Source: Anthracocystis setariae (lineage: Eukaryota; Basidiomycota; Ustilaginomycetes; Ustilaginales; Ustilaginaceae). Taken from it: a DNA stretch of 64,000 nt. The translations under genes were made by a program, and so were the position numbers. Under the pieces are notes generated by a model that saw nothing but the letters and a program-made list of their open reading frames with translations, was not told where the DNA came from and searched no databases. Below, piece after piece: positions 1-10,754 of the stretch (positions are counted from its first letter, which is position 1; each line of letters starts with the position of its first letter). The stretch is from positions 124,001-188,000 of the forward strand of contig CAKMXJ010000020.1 of assembly GCA_928724745.1 (NCBI GenBank), written 5' to 3'.

Positions 1-477
1 ACGGGAGCAAAGGTTGTGGTCTTGCGCTACGGTGCTTGGTGGCTCGTAAGGAATTTTGGACATGGGCGACGTCTGAATAGCACTATCTTCGTCGATGGTA
101 CCGATGTTGAAAGACGGCACCCGACTGGAAGGGTTGCTGCTATCAACAGTATATTCGGAACTGAACGCACGAGGATGAGTGGTAGGGCGAATACTGTCAG
201 GTCTTCGAGGATACTCGTCAGGGATATCGATGCTGAGCCTGCCAAAGTCCATCGAGATCTGACTTGATCGAGCCGAACCACGAGAGATAGAACCAGCAAC
301 AGGGTAGATTCTAGAGGCGTGCGGTCCAAAGCCACTTGAAGAGTTCTGGACACGCGGGTCGAGACAGAGTGGAACTTCGGCGGAGCTCCAGAGCGTTGAG
401 ATACTGCCGGCTCTGGAAGGGGCGCGTGACATGTCAGCGTCCGTGGCATGACTCTCTGCGTATGAGATTCTGTGCAT
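1..477 (-). CDS. Partial serine-rich protein, N-terminal part only (runs off the left edge)
   Basis: An open minus-strand frame begins at the ATG at 477 and stays open for 159 codons to the window edge, so the C-terminal part is missing. An in-frame stop (TAG, near 523) lies just upstream, which supports this start unless an upstream exon exists. The visible part is hydrophilic and rich in Ser, Arg and Pro, with short patches such as PSRAGSIST and SIDIPDEYPRRPDS. It has no signal peptide or membrane segment. This composition is common in the disordered N-terminus of fungal membrane transporters or signalling proteins, but no family can be assigned. The overlapping frame at 27-620 is treated as a shadow because the chosen frame has the more protein-like composition. 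Confidence 0.5.
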   Translation of the reverse strand, partial: MHRISYAESHATDADMSRAPSRAGSISTLWSSAEVPLCLDPRVQNSSSGFGPHASRIYPVAGSISRGSARSSQISMDFGRLSIDIPDEYPRRPDSIRPTTHPRAFSSEYTVDSSNPSSRVPSFNIGTIDEDSAIQTSPMSKIPYEPPSTVAQDHNLCSR

Positions 478-1529
478 GGTGATGAACAAGACCAGCGATG
501 ATAACGATGATTGTGGTGGTGACTAGGTATCGGACAGAAGAGTGTTGAGAGAGGACCGACAAGGGTTTTGAAGTTTTGGCAGAGCAGGCTCGCATGCCTT
601 GATCTGGGGCAGTGTCGCAAGCTGAAGGCGGAACGAGGTCAAAAAGAAGTGAGCGATGCTGGATGTGAAGCTTTTCTTGGATTGTGTGAGCGTTGTTGTG
701 GCAACGGGGATGTTCCCACTCGACTGCTTCGGATTTGTGTTTGGCTGAGAGCAAACGAGCTGACGAGCTGACGAGCCGAAATGAAGACGGAAGCGGATTT
801 AAGGAACTAGTCGGCTCGGTCTCGGTGGGTGACTGCGTGCTGGGAGGTGAAGAAGTGCTTGATCTGGCCAGTAGCGCGGTTTGTCAGGTGGGTGGTAGAC
901 AGGTGACGCCGCAGATGTAATGGTTCAAGGGACCGAGCGTCAGCGTTGGTGCATGCAAGGAAACAACCGAGTGACGCAGAGACGGCCGGGATCCTGGAGC
1001 CGATGACCGCTTCGATGAGGCGACAAGATCGAGCCAGTTCGTTTATGATGATGATGATGAGAACGAGACCACGTGAGAAGAGGCAAGGTTAAAGGAACAC
1101 GTTGAGGTCGAAAGATGGTAGGATGAGGAAGGAAGGCATGGTCTGTGGGAGCGCCGTGATGATGAACAAGGGGTTGATTGATGGAAGAGAGGAGCTGGTG
1201 GCCTCAGAACATCAGACCGATCCAATATGCGGCCAGCCGCAACGATAGGTTCGAGCAGTTCCCCGTCATGCGCCCAAGGAATGGTGAAGGAAGCGTATGC
1301 GGTCAGTACGTTGATGGCTGGTAGCAGCATTTGAGGGCAATGTGGCAAGCAGCTAAAGAGCGCCTCTGTCAGAGATGGCGCCCAGGAATGTATCAAAGAG
1401 AAGCGCAGCGACAATGACCTTTGAATTTTTGCGATGCTCAGCCTTTGATGCCGCCTGTCATGCATGTCAAGTGCATATCGAGCCAAAGTCGGCATACAGT
1501 ACTGTACATTCACGAGCGGAACCATTCCG

Positions 1530-1530
<1 letters not shown>

Positions 1531-1600
<70 letters not shown>
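1531..1600. repeat. CT/GA microsatellite
   Basis: About 35 CT units with two interruptions (CTTT). On either strand it gives artificial LSLSLS or RERERE frames, which are not genes. Confidence 0.95.
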
Positions 1601-2442
1601 GTGTGAAGCGACTACGCCAGCACCAGAAGAGTGGCGTTGAGCCATTCCAAAGAGCTTCCATCGGAGAAGCCGCCAAGCAAAGTCATGGCTGGGAGTCGAC
1701 AGTCAAGTCAGGGGTCGTCGGAACACAATGATCAGAGCAGGCTAGACCGTCCCACGCTAGCGGCCGCCTTCCGAAGTTGGCACTGCGCCGCCTCTAGTAG
1801 TAGCAAATCATGACTCTTGAGGATGCTGCAGCACGGCTGCACAGTTCAATGGCAACAACACGCTGGAGGGGCCCTTGAACTGCACAGCACTGCACACCAC
1901 TGTATTGTACTGTATTGTACTGTACTGTACCAAAGAAGTGGGTACGCTTGGCATGCGCAAATTAATTGATATGCGATGCAATAATCGGACATGTAGTTAC
2001 TGTATGTTGTGTTGCACAAGCTGAAGCGAGGCTCTCCTGCCTGCCCTTTTTGGCGAAAGCTATCATCAGCCTTTTAAGCTTAATTTTTCTTTTTTTTCCA
2101 ACTCCCATTCCACACAAGCACTTGCCACGTCCCACGTCCCTGACCTGATTACAGCACGTCACTGTAGCTGCAGCAGACTTTCAGGTTGTTGCGTAGCTTG
2201 CACCTCTTCCTCCTCATTCTATGATTAAATTGTTGATTCAGAGTGTTGTCGATGCTTGTTCAAATCAGAGTAAAAAAGTGGAACTGTCCAGGCATACTTT
2301 TAATTACGCTGCTCCTTTCAATGTTTATGCCATACAGTAAAGGCCAATTAATGATGATACGACTTTCGCACGTGACGGCTGTAACTCTGCAAGAAGAGCA
2401 TGACAGATTTGGCAGGAAAGGAGGCGTTCAAGTACGAATTCC

Positions 2443-2482
2443 AGCACAGCACAGCACAGCACAGCACAGCACAGCACAGCAC
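2443..2482. repeat. AGCAC pentanucleotide tandem repeat
   Basis: Eight near-perfect AGCAC units directly follow an EcoRI-like GAATTC. A frame that reads through it encodes a QHSTA repeat and is judged spurious. Confidence 0.9.
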
Positions 2483-3272
2483 ATCGACAGCTGCAAGGGT
2501 TCGAGTTGAGGAATTGGACGGGCAGCTGCGCGCGCGAGGAACCGTGCAGCTTTTGGCTCGCTTAGCCACCTCCTGGCGTCGATGCTTGGACCTTACAGCT
2601 CACGATAGGTAGTCGTCTTCTGCCCTGCTCTCTCCCTCTCCCTTTCTGTTTCCGTGATTCGAAGTGTACCGTATCAGCAAGCTGGCAGCATGGTGACCGC
2701 ACCGTCACAGCAGCGTTACCACTTTGACATTGTGCAAGACATTCTTTGCTGTCAGCTAGCATCTTGCGGAGTTGGGTCATTTATATAGCTGCTCCAGTAG
2801 TAGTAGCAGATCTCGCTGACTTGAACTACAGTGCTGTACTATGCATTCTGAACTTTTCCAACTCTCCAACTCTCCTTACTTTGATATTCCGGGGCAGCCG
2901 ACGCGCATGGTGTTGCTGTATTGGATGCGCAGGCAGATTTGCAGAACGATGAAGCTAGAGAGTGCTTGCGACATGTGGCAGTTCAAAGCTGCGAGTTGCC
3001 GAGTATTGTAGTCGTCAAGCTCTCTATTTTGGGACTCCGGCTTGATCCGTTGAGTTCATGCTTCCACACAGACGAGACAAGACGAGTGAGTTTGAGCTTG
3101 TTCGGCTCTCCTCGCAGCTCAAGACGAGCACACGTCTGACACTAGTCCACTCAACTGCCAACGCACCTTCACATATCGGGTTGCCCGATGGCGTTCGAAC
3201 AGGTCCCAACGCTTCGCTCCTGCTTCGAGAGAGTCAGAGAAAGCCGGAGCAGAAGAAAGGTCAAAAGACCCG

Positions 3273-3464
3273 ATGGAGGCAGCAGAGGTGCGGCCAGACA
3301 TCGCCACAGGAGAGAGATCCTTCTACATGGCCGTGAAGGCTCATTTCTTGGACTCGCTTCGCACTTTGCACAGGCGCCGACCCACCAGCGACACCCGCTC
3401 TTTTCTTCTAGCAGAAACGAAAACGCTGGCTCAGATCTCCACCGACGTCTTTGAGATACCCTAG
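3273..3464 (+). CDS. Possible small protein of 63 residues, unrecognised
   Basis: An ATG-started 63-codon frame with balanced composition, beginning MEAAEVRPDIATGERSFYMA and ending FEIP before a TAG. It sits about 280 bp from the 3' end of QCR9 and converges with it. No signal peptide, membrane segment or motif is visible. The text just before the ATG (CAAAAGACCCG) resembles a splice acceptor, so it could be the last exon of a longer gene. It is offered as a candidate because it reads better than the overlapping frames; chance is a real alternative. Confidence 0.3.
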   Translation: MEAAEVRPDIATGERSFYMAVKAHFLDSLRTLHRRRPTSDTRSFLLAETKTLAQISTDVFEIP

Positions 3465-3744
3465 CTTAACACCGTGCAAAGATACATTCACAACCCCTTG
3501 TCCGCTCCTAAGCGTTCTTTCTGCACCACCATCGATTCGAATCCGGCTTGCCAATATTTTAGCTGCCTTCTGTCTGAAGCATCACCCATGGACGATCGAT
3601 CACACGCGGGCGGAGCTGCGATTTTTCAATGTTGCATTGCCGATACTATGCGGAGGCAATTCCGATCCTCTAGCGAATCGAAGCTACCTGAACATGAATC
3701 GATGCGATGTTAGGGAGCTTGAGGATTATAGATGTGGCAGGAAT

Positions 3745-4828
3745 TTACTCGGAGTCCTCGAGGTACTGTTGATGCGCGGAAGAAGAAGAAGAACAAGAGC
3801 AGCAGCGGTGGTCAGCATTCAGCCTATGCGTCGGATCGCAACTGAACGCTCGCTGAAGCGAACAGAAAAACTTACCTTTCCTCGGATGTCCTTCCACTGC
3901 TTCTGTTATCGTTGAGAACCACAACCAGACAGCATGAACGGTGCATTGAAAGAAAAGGAGAGTGTCAGTGGATCGGCTCCTCGCTAAGCATGGGCGAATC
4001 GCAAACCTGGGCTGCAGAGGCGGTGAAGGCAGGCGCGGCATGGAAGCAGTGGCACGGCACCCAAGATGAGGCAAAGGTACAGGCCACCAGTGTTGACGAT
4101 GAGTTGGGCGGCAAGACATTGACATGCAAGATAGACACGGCAAAGCTATGTTCCCGCCTGGCTCTTCTGCGGTAATGTTGCCGTGTCTAGAGTCCTTGCA
4201 CCATGCAGTGTGAGGCCCTAAGTATGAATCGAACTCGTGTCGCCTTCTTCGGACGCCTAACCACCACCGTGCGATGCCAAGTCGAACCTCTCCTGGGCAG
4301 CTGTGATGTTGACATTGACGTTGCACACGACCGACATCGTCGATGCTCCAGGCTGATGTGCAGAAGAGTCTATGCGATGTTTGCTCATCATTGAAAATCG
4401 AAACTCACGCCCTTGTTATGCGCATCCCACCATGCCGTGGTGGCAAGATCGTAGCCAATGCCGAAGGCGAAGGCGCCAAAGAAAACGGTGCCGACGCTGT
4501 TGTTGCAATCAGTCGAGAGGCGAGTGGATCGAGGATGCAAAGAGAAGCGGAAAGAAGGCAATTGGGTCAGTGAACCGGTTCCTGCACTGCAAGTGGAGCC
4601 TAAGTCGGGTTGCGAGGGCAGCAACGGGCTGCTGACATTCCGAAGAAGCAAGGCGAGTCGCGATGTTTGGTCCGTACGCTGGTGCTTGAAGGTGAAGCTG
4701 ACCAGCATGTCAACTTGCAGCCTTGGCGATGCTGTTCGGTGGAGCGAAACGGTAGCTGGACGCGATGAAACTCACTAAACCGAGTTACGCTTGAAGACGG
4801 TGCTGTAGATGGACTTGGCAAGCGACAT
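3745..4828 (-). CDS. QCR9: Cytochrome bc1 complex subunit 9 (QCR9), four exons
   Basis: Subunit 9 of ubiquinol-cytochrome c reductase (complex III), a single-span protein of the mitochondrial inner membrane that sits near the Rieske protein. Exons on the minus strand are 4776-4828, 4409-4496, 3876-3902 and 3745-3765. Joined, they give 62 residues with consistent phases and GT-AG borders (donors GTGAGT, GTGAGT, GTAAGT). Exon 1 gives the family start MSLAKSIYSTVFKRNSVY. Exon 2 carries the membrane segment (VGTVFFGAFAFGIGYD) followed by WWDAHNKG. The 27-base exon 3 encodes KQWKDIRGK and the 21-base exon 4 encodes YLEDSE and the stop. Order and length match the fungal QCR9 family (about 57-66 residues). 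Introns are 279, 506 and 110 bases. The very short exons would defeat simple ORF calling. Confidence 0.93.
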
Positions 4829-5407
4829 TGTGAAGAGATGCTGCTCGTCTAGGATGGGAGGATGATGGTAGCGGACGTGAAACGATGACAAGATTGAACA
4901 ACGACAATGGCCCAACAAGATTGAAATTGGTGATGCGAGCAATTCTTCTGAGGCTGTTTGTTACACTCTGCCGAGCAGCTAAGCTGGGGTTTGATTGGAG
5001 ATTTAAAATCCGAATTGACTCACAAACAGGCACTTGCGCTCAAGCTTCAGTCGGGAGCAGGCGGATGCGGAATTTTGTCGGAACCGACTGCCGATTTTTC
5101 GCAAGCCAGTTAATTGTTCTTTCTTTGATCTCACATCTTGCAAACAAAGAAAATTTGACATCCTGTCGTACGAAATGAGAGCCTTAGCACGCATGATCTC
5201 TCGTTGCTGTCCAAAAAAAAAAAAAAAATGCGAAAGATAACCAAAAACCAAGAAAAAAGAGCCCCTGAGCTGTCATTCCGGCCCGGCGCTGCACATTGCG
5301 TCGTCTTGCTTGTCGTGTCAAGCAGTTCAAGGGTCCGAAGAGGGGCTCTATGCATGATGCAACGCGCCTAATTCTACGTGTACTCACTCGAATGCCTCTG
5401 CTACCAC

Positions 5408-5444
<37 letters not shown>

Positions 5445-6347
5445 CAACACTCGAAAGCTGCCGACATGTGCTTCTCTTGACGTTGGACAAGCCTGACTCG
5501 GCCTCTGTTGAAACATGAGAACGCCATTCCAGTATGGCATTCGACAGGCTCGCGAGACATTTGGCATGATTCATACGCCTTCATGAGCTTGAACGGTGCA
5601 AGTTGCGTACAGTACTGGTGCTCTGTCTCTGCCAAGATGAGCTAGGTGCTTTGACCTCGTCCTGTTGCAGAAAGAGATGGGCGACCTCACAAAAGCCAAC
5701 AGCGTTCCAGCGTCGAATGTTGGGCTTATCACCTGACTTGTTGTCAGAGCTTATCTTGACTCAGCGATCGAAGTACAAATTGAGGCACAAAAGTTTATGG
5801 CTGATAGAGCCAGAAACCAAGCAATTGAAGCACTGTAGCGGATCGAGCCGATGGTGTGGCAACTTCGAACCCCTGAAGGCTATGGAGTGGTAGTCAGCGC
5901 TCGGAACGCCCGCATGAGTTTCATCAGCATTCAGCCACTCGGCTCTAACCTGAGAGGAGCGCAGCTCCGATATTTGTGACGTGCCTTACATACTCTGTTG
6001 TATACTTTCTTGCCTGGACACCTTCGTCTTGCCTCTTTCTCCAATCAGGCCGCCGACTTGAATTCACGATCCGAACCATCATCTTGCTTTAACCCCTCCA
6101 CCCTACCCTTGCTTCATTAGCTCGACGTGATACTCCATTTCCAACCTACCTCGCCAGCAATCTATACCCTTCTTCACGAGTACCTCTTCTTGCTAGAACC
6201 GTACTCTACCGTACTGTACAACGCCTTCGCTCACCGTGTAAACCTGCGCACGACTTACATCGAATCCGAGTGACCCAGGTTATCTCGTCAGAAGTACCTC
6301 TACAGCTAGCAATCTCCTCGCTGCGGACGTGAATCTATCATATCACA
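4829..6347. other. Intergenic region between divergent QCR9 and the I-BAR-like gene
   Basis: Shared upstream region of two divergent genes. It contains a poly-A run (5213-5227), a GA microsatellite (5410-5439) and a pyrimidine-rich stretch from about 6000 that looks like the promoter and leader of the plus-strand gene. A GTACTGTAC motif lies at 6211-6219. No coding signal was found. Confidence 0.6.
5410..5439. repeat. GA microsatellite
   Basis: About 15 GA units. Frames through it encode RERERE or SLSLSL and are ignored. Confidence 0.95.
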
Positions 6348-8337
6348 ATGAAGAAGGTTCAGCGCTTCATGGGCGTCGGCGACACCAAACCTGCCGCTGC
6401 TACCCTTGGGCTCAGTGCTCGCAACGCCTACCTCAACTCCGCAGCCACAACCACAGCCACAGCCGCGCAGCTCGCAGCTCCAACCACGCCCACAGCTCTT
6501 ACCTCCAGCTACGACTCTACAGTGAATCGACTCCTACCCCCTTCTCCATCCGCATCCACCCAGCAAAGCGGGTCTCGCCAAGTGTCTCCTCGCACCTCTC
6601 AAGCCTTGCTCCCTTCGAACCGCGCTTCGCCTCAACCTTACAGCCCGTCAGCACAGCAGCAATACTTTGACCTGCCTACACGAGCTGCTTCTCCTGGCGT
6701 CGGTACTATGGGTGCCTTGAGTCCTCAGCCCGTCTCGCCGCTGCCACAGCCGGCCACAACGCCTATTACATCCACGTCCTCAAGCATACACCTCGTCGAG
6801 CGTCCCGACCTGCACAAGTCGCTCAAGGCTCTCGAATCGCTTCTCGTCAACCTGGATGAATATCGCGACCTCTCTGCTCGCCTTGCCAAGGTCGAAAAGA
6901 AGCTTGCCAAGAGCGCTTCCGAGCTTGAACGAACCAAGGTGACCCTGGAAACCCCGTCGCAGACGCTTTCCATCACCTCCACCATGTTTGAAGGCCTTGC
7001 TGAAGTCTCTTCCAAGCATGCCAAGCATGTGCAAAAGGAGTACGAAGCTGTCAACGACGCCTGCGCCAAGTACTTCAAAAAGATCGCCAAAGAGGAGCGA
7101 GCCCATGACGAGCTAGTGGCCAACCTCGATGCAAAGATCAAAAAGGCAAACGTTGCGCATGAGAAGAACGTCAAGAAGGCGACGGCAAACAAGGCCCTCG
7201 AGTCGCACGACAAGTACATCGCTACCGTTCAAGCACTCACCAACGATATCACTAGAGCCAAGAATGCGCACGCCATCTCGATGGCAGCCAAGAGCCACGC
7301 CTCTTCCCTTTTGGTTGCGAGCACGGTGGGGGGCCTCGCTGATGTCGAGTTCAGGCGTCGCTGCGAGTCCGTCCGCAAAGTCGGCCCGCACGTCGGCCGC
7401 CTCAATGAGCTTCTCTGCTTCACGTCGTCCGAGTACATGCCTGCCCTTCAAGCGTCCGAGTTCGACGAAGCTGAGCACGGCCAGGCACAGTACCTGGCGG
7501 GTCTAGCGGCGCAGGTCGAAGCTCAGGTCGCTGCCCAGGCTCAGATCAATGCCAAGATCAACGAAGATACCCAGACTATCTTGCGCGCTCAGGAGATGGG
7601 TTGGCGTCCACCTTCGCCACTGCCAATGCCTGCCACCAACTATGCCTACATGGAGCGGAGCAACAGTACCAACAGCGCCAGCAACACTGGCCAAACCACC
7701 AACGGCGCAGGGAGTAATTCCCAAAGCACCGAGTCATCTGCCTCGAACCTTGACATGACCGTCAGCGCCAGCAGAACCAGCGTCCTATTACCGAGCCCCG
7801 GCTCTACCTCTACCAGTCCTCAACGAACAGAAGGGACAAGTAACACTGGTGCGACGCGATCTACTACGTCTGCGGCCGACAACGACGCCGCCTCCTTTCG
7901 CAGCAGTGCCACTGACAAAACCCCGCGACCTGTTGCCGGCACCTCCGGCACCCCAGCACCGTCGAGCTCCCTTCTTGGTGCACCGAATACCTCAGTTCGG
8001 CTTGACCGCACGCCCACCGGCTTGACGACCAGATCGATGATCGCACAGCCTCAGAGCTGGGAAGACGCTTCAGTGTCATCGGCATCGTCCGCCGTTGACC
8101 GACTGGGCCGCGTGCCTTCCGGGCATGATCGCAGCCGTACCGATTCGTCTGCACAGGAAGGGAGCATCTTCGACAAGCTTGCTGTGCCCCGAGAAGACTC
8201 AGGTAGTGTGACACCCAGCCTCAGTCTCAGTGCCACCAACAGTGCCCAGGGCTCGGAGGATGAAAACCGTACCCCTCGTACGCCGCTTGACAACCCAATG
8301 CCGTCGCTTGCCTCAGTTGGTCGCAATGGCGACATGA

Positions 8338-8369
<32 letters not shown>

Positions 8370-9722
8370 AAGGAATCTGGCAATCTGGAGTATCGCAACG
8401 CTTCAGCTGTGGCTTCAGGCGTGCGTCCAGCACAGCGAGCACTTGAACAGTATCGTGAACAGACCTCCAAGCCTGCCCCATCGCCGTTCAACTCCCGCTT
8501 TGATAGCAATAACATGGCAACCCATGTGGACTCTGATGGCGCTGGTGAAACGCAGAACTTGGGTCGCTCCGACAGCATTTATAGTGCTAGCAGTCAGCAG
8601 GGTGACAGCATGCAAGAGCAAGACAATGCTCGCAAAGTTAGCCTGTGGGAGCGGGAGCGCGAACGCATGCGACAACTGGAGCGAGAGCAGGAGCTCACCA
8701 TGTCACGCAACCCAACGTCTGGCAATCTGAATAGCTCGCGCCCAACTCCTGGTCAGCATTCGAGCTCAAGCCCAGGCTCCTACAACAACAGCGTCTGGAC
8801 TCGTTCCAAGATCAGCGATGGCAGTGCAGGCGATCGTCTGGTCGGCTCGCAGCTCGGGCTTGGCTACCCGCGGACATCGTCACAAGACAGCAACGGCGAT
8901 CTGGACAGATATGCACCAGCTGTAGGCTCGACACGGCTGAGCGGTGCGGATCTTCACAGATCGTTGAGTACCGATACAACCGCATCTCAACGCAGCTTTG
9001 TTGCGCGCATGAAGGCGCGCTACCAGGCCGAGAAGGATCTGGAAAGGGAACAGCGCGAGCTGAATGTGCTCGAGAAGGAGCGAGCTGCTCGTCGAGCAAC
9101 GATGGATCCGAACCTTTCGCTTGCTTTGGGGAGGAATCGAGTTCCTGAGATCGCATCGCGCTACCAGGTGGCTGGAGTCGGGACGTATCCTCAGGAGGTG
9201 ATCCCGCCGAGACGTCTGCACGACAGCTTGCCAACCAATGTCATGAGTCGCGGCAGCGCGTTCTCGTCGGCTCCCTCGACAAATGGGGGAATGGACGAGT
9301 TCGGTAGCGTTGCAAGAGGCCTACGCAGTCCGACGGCGAACAGTCGTATGGGAGAGCCGCCTCATTCGGACGTCTGCGGCTGCCACCAGTGCTCGGCTCG
9401 TCACTACGCCAGCACTGGTCCCGGTGCACGCAAGGACCCAAGGGAATTCAATCAGCGTCGTATTTCGATGCCCGTACCACCACGCAAAGATAGTCAGCAG
9501 CTTCAGTTCTCCAGGAGTCAGCAGCAAGCTGCGTACGCTTCGTCGCCTCCACGTGCCGATGATGAGTACCGCTACCGTCAGCAGCAGCAGCAGCAGCAGC
9601 AGCAGCTCCATACGCCGTTGGGTAGAGATGTCGGGCTGCCGCGGAGAAGCTACGACGAGTTTGGCGCAACCGCAGAGTCGAGAAGGGTTGTCTTTGCTCA
9701 AGAGCCACAGACGATTCGTTGA
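6348..9722 (+). CDS. I-BAR/IMD-like coiled-coil protein (Ivy1-like), 1124 residues
   Basis: A single-exon protein starting at ATG 6348. Residues 1-150 are Ser/Thr/Pro/Ala-rich and disordered. Residues about 155-375 form a charged helical region (DLHKSLKALESLLVNLDEYR, then LAKVEKKLAKSASELERTK, then a long Lys/Ala-rich helix). This has the look of a BAR-superfamily dimer, and among fungal proteins it resembles the inverse-BAR family that includes yeast Ivy1, a vacuole/endosome phospholipid binder that contacts Ypt7. That family assignment is by pattern, not by alignment. The remainder is disordered, with two poly-Gln tracts (near residues 665 and 1085), an Arg/Glu-rich helix (WERERERMRQLEREQE) and a CGCHQC cysteine cluster near residue 1010 that could bind metal. 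It probably acts at membranes in trafficking or signalling. Confidence 0.6.
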
Positions 9723-10754
9723 GATGCGCATTTCGAGGATCGCAATTTGACTTTGTATGCTATACAATACACTTGCCGACTTCTATCGACGCTTTTTGTG
9801 TGCGTCGATTCTTGCTTATGCCTTCAAATTAACATCGAGTCTCGCATTGAGGCCTTTGTACTGTAACGGTACTGCCGTCAAGGGTATGAAGCGAAGTTGA
9901 CGAGATTCTCGCCTCGGAGCTCGCTTAATGTGAGGTGCCAGTCTGGACGAAATCGAGGGGGTCGCCGGTCGAGCCTAACCCGTGCATGCTTTGAATCGCC
10001 GGTTGTTTCTGCCGACAGCCGGCTTGTGCGGCGCAATGGGGCAGCCTGTCTACTAAGGCGAAAGACAATTTCGAGGTTTAGCAGATTCGATCCCCACTCT
10101 GATGGTTCGCACTCGTACTGTATGGATCCATCGGTCATCTCTTCTCGGCGATTTATTCGTTGCTTCTATTCCTGCCCTGTTAGACACAAAATAGAAGCCA
10201 CGAAAGTTCGAAAGGGCAAGTCCCCACCGCCGTGACAAGTGGTGCTGGACTCGAGCTTCGCTCCAGGTCGGCTCATACAGCTCGCTTGCCAATCGATTGC
10301 GCACCTCGTTGCGACAGAGGGTTGCCGGTGCATCGAGCTTTGCGTGTGGGACAGTTCAGGGTCTCTACGGTACGGTGCACTTTAGGGTTTGCCTCACAGA
10401 CACAGGAAGTTGGCGGAGATTCAGTCCCGCACAGTAGGGTCAAAGGAACAACCCATGGCGTTGGTGTGCTTTGTGGTGCCCCACATGCTGAGTTTCCCAG
10501 CAGCGAAGAAAGGAGAGGTCGCCGCTTCGCAACCCCGCACTGTCAATCTAGCTGCTAAGGATGCAGCCAGCTTGACCTCGACAATTACCGCCGCCGCCGC
10601 CGCCGCCGCCGACGGCTAGGCATGACGCCAAGGCAAAGCGAAAAGGAGAGACAGCATATATACAGACATCGCTCGAAGCTTACCATTCTTGCTCTATCTG
10701 TCGTTCTCTGAACTTGGCTTGGACCACTACCACCTAGACTTTGGGCTAAGCACG
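9723..10754. other. Intergenic region upstream of the GH115 gene
   Basis: A kilobase with no convincing gene. It includes a CCG trinucleotide run (10588-10612) and the probable core promoter of the next gene. Short frames here have no recognisable features. Confidence 0.55.
10655..10663 (+). promoter_or_regulatory. TATA-box-like element upstream of GH115
   Basis: The sequence CATATATAC lies about 92 bases before the ATG at 10755, a plausible TATA position for a short-leader secreted-enzyme gene. Confidence 0.45.

Larger units (their letters stand above)
478..3272. other. Intergenic region with simple repeats, no convincing gene
   Basis: This 2.8 kb stretch holds only short frames dominated by low complexity. 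It contains a CT microsatellite (1531-1600), a pentanucleotide AGCAC array (about 2443-2482) and GTACTGTAC-type motifs near 1921-1931. It probably includes the promoter and leader of the left-edge minus-strand gene. Confidence 0.6.

Noticed and set aside
27..620. A 197-codon minus-strand frame at the left edge
   Set aside because: Overlaps the edge-truncated serine-rich frame, which has the more protein-like composition and starts at an ATG.
1375..1731. Frames reading through the CT/GA microsatellite
   Set aside because: Low-complexity LSLSL or RERER sequence generated by the repeat.
10689..10754. Upstream extension of the GH115 frame
   Set aside because: Begins at a non-ATG codon and would hide the signal peptide that starts at the ATG at 10755.
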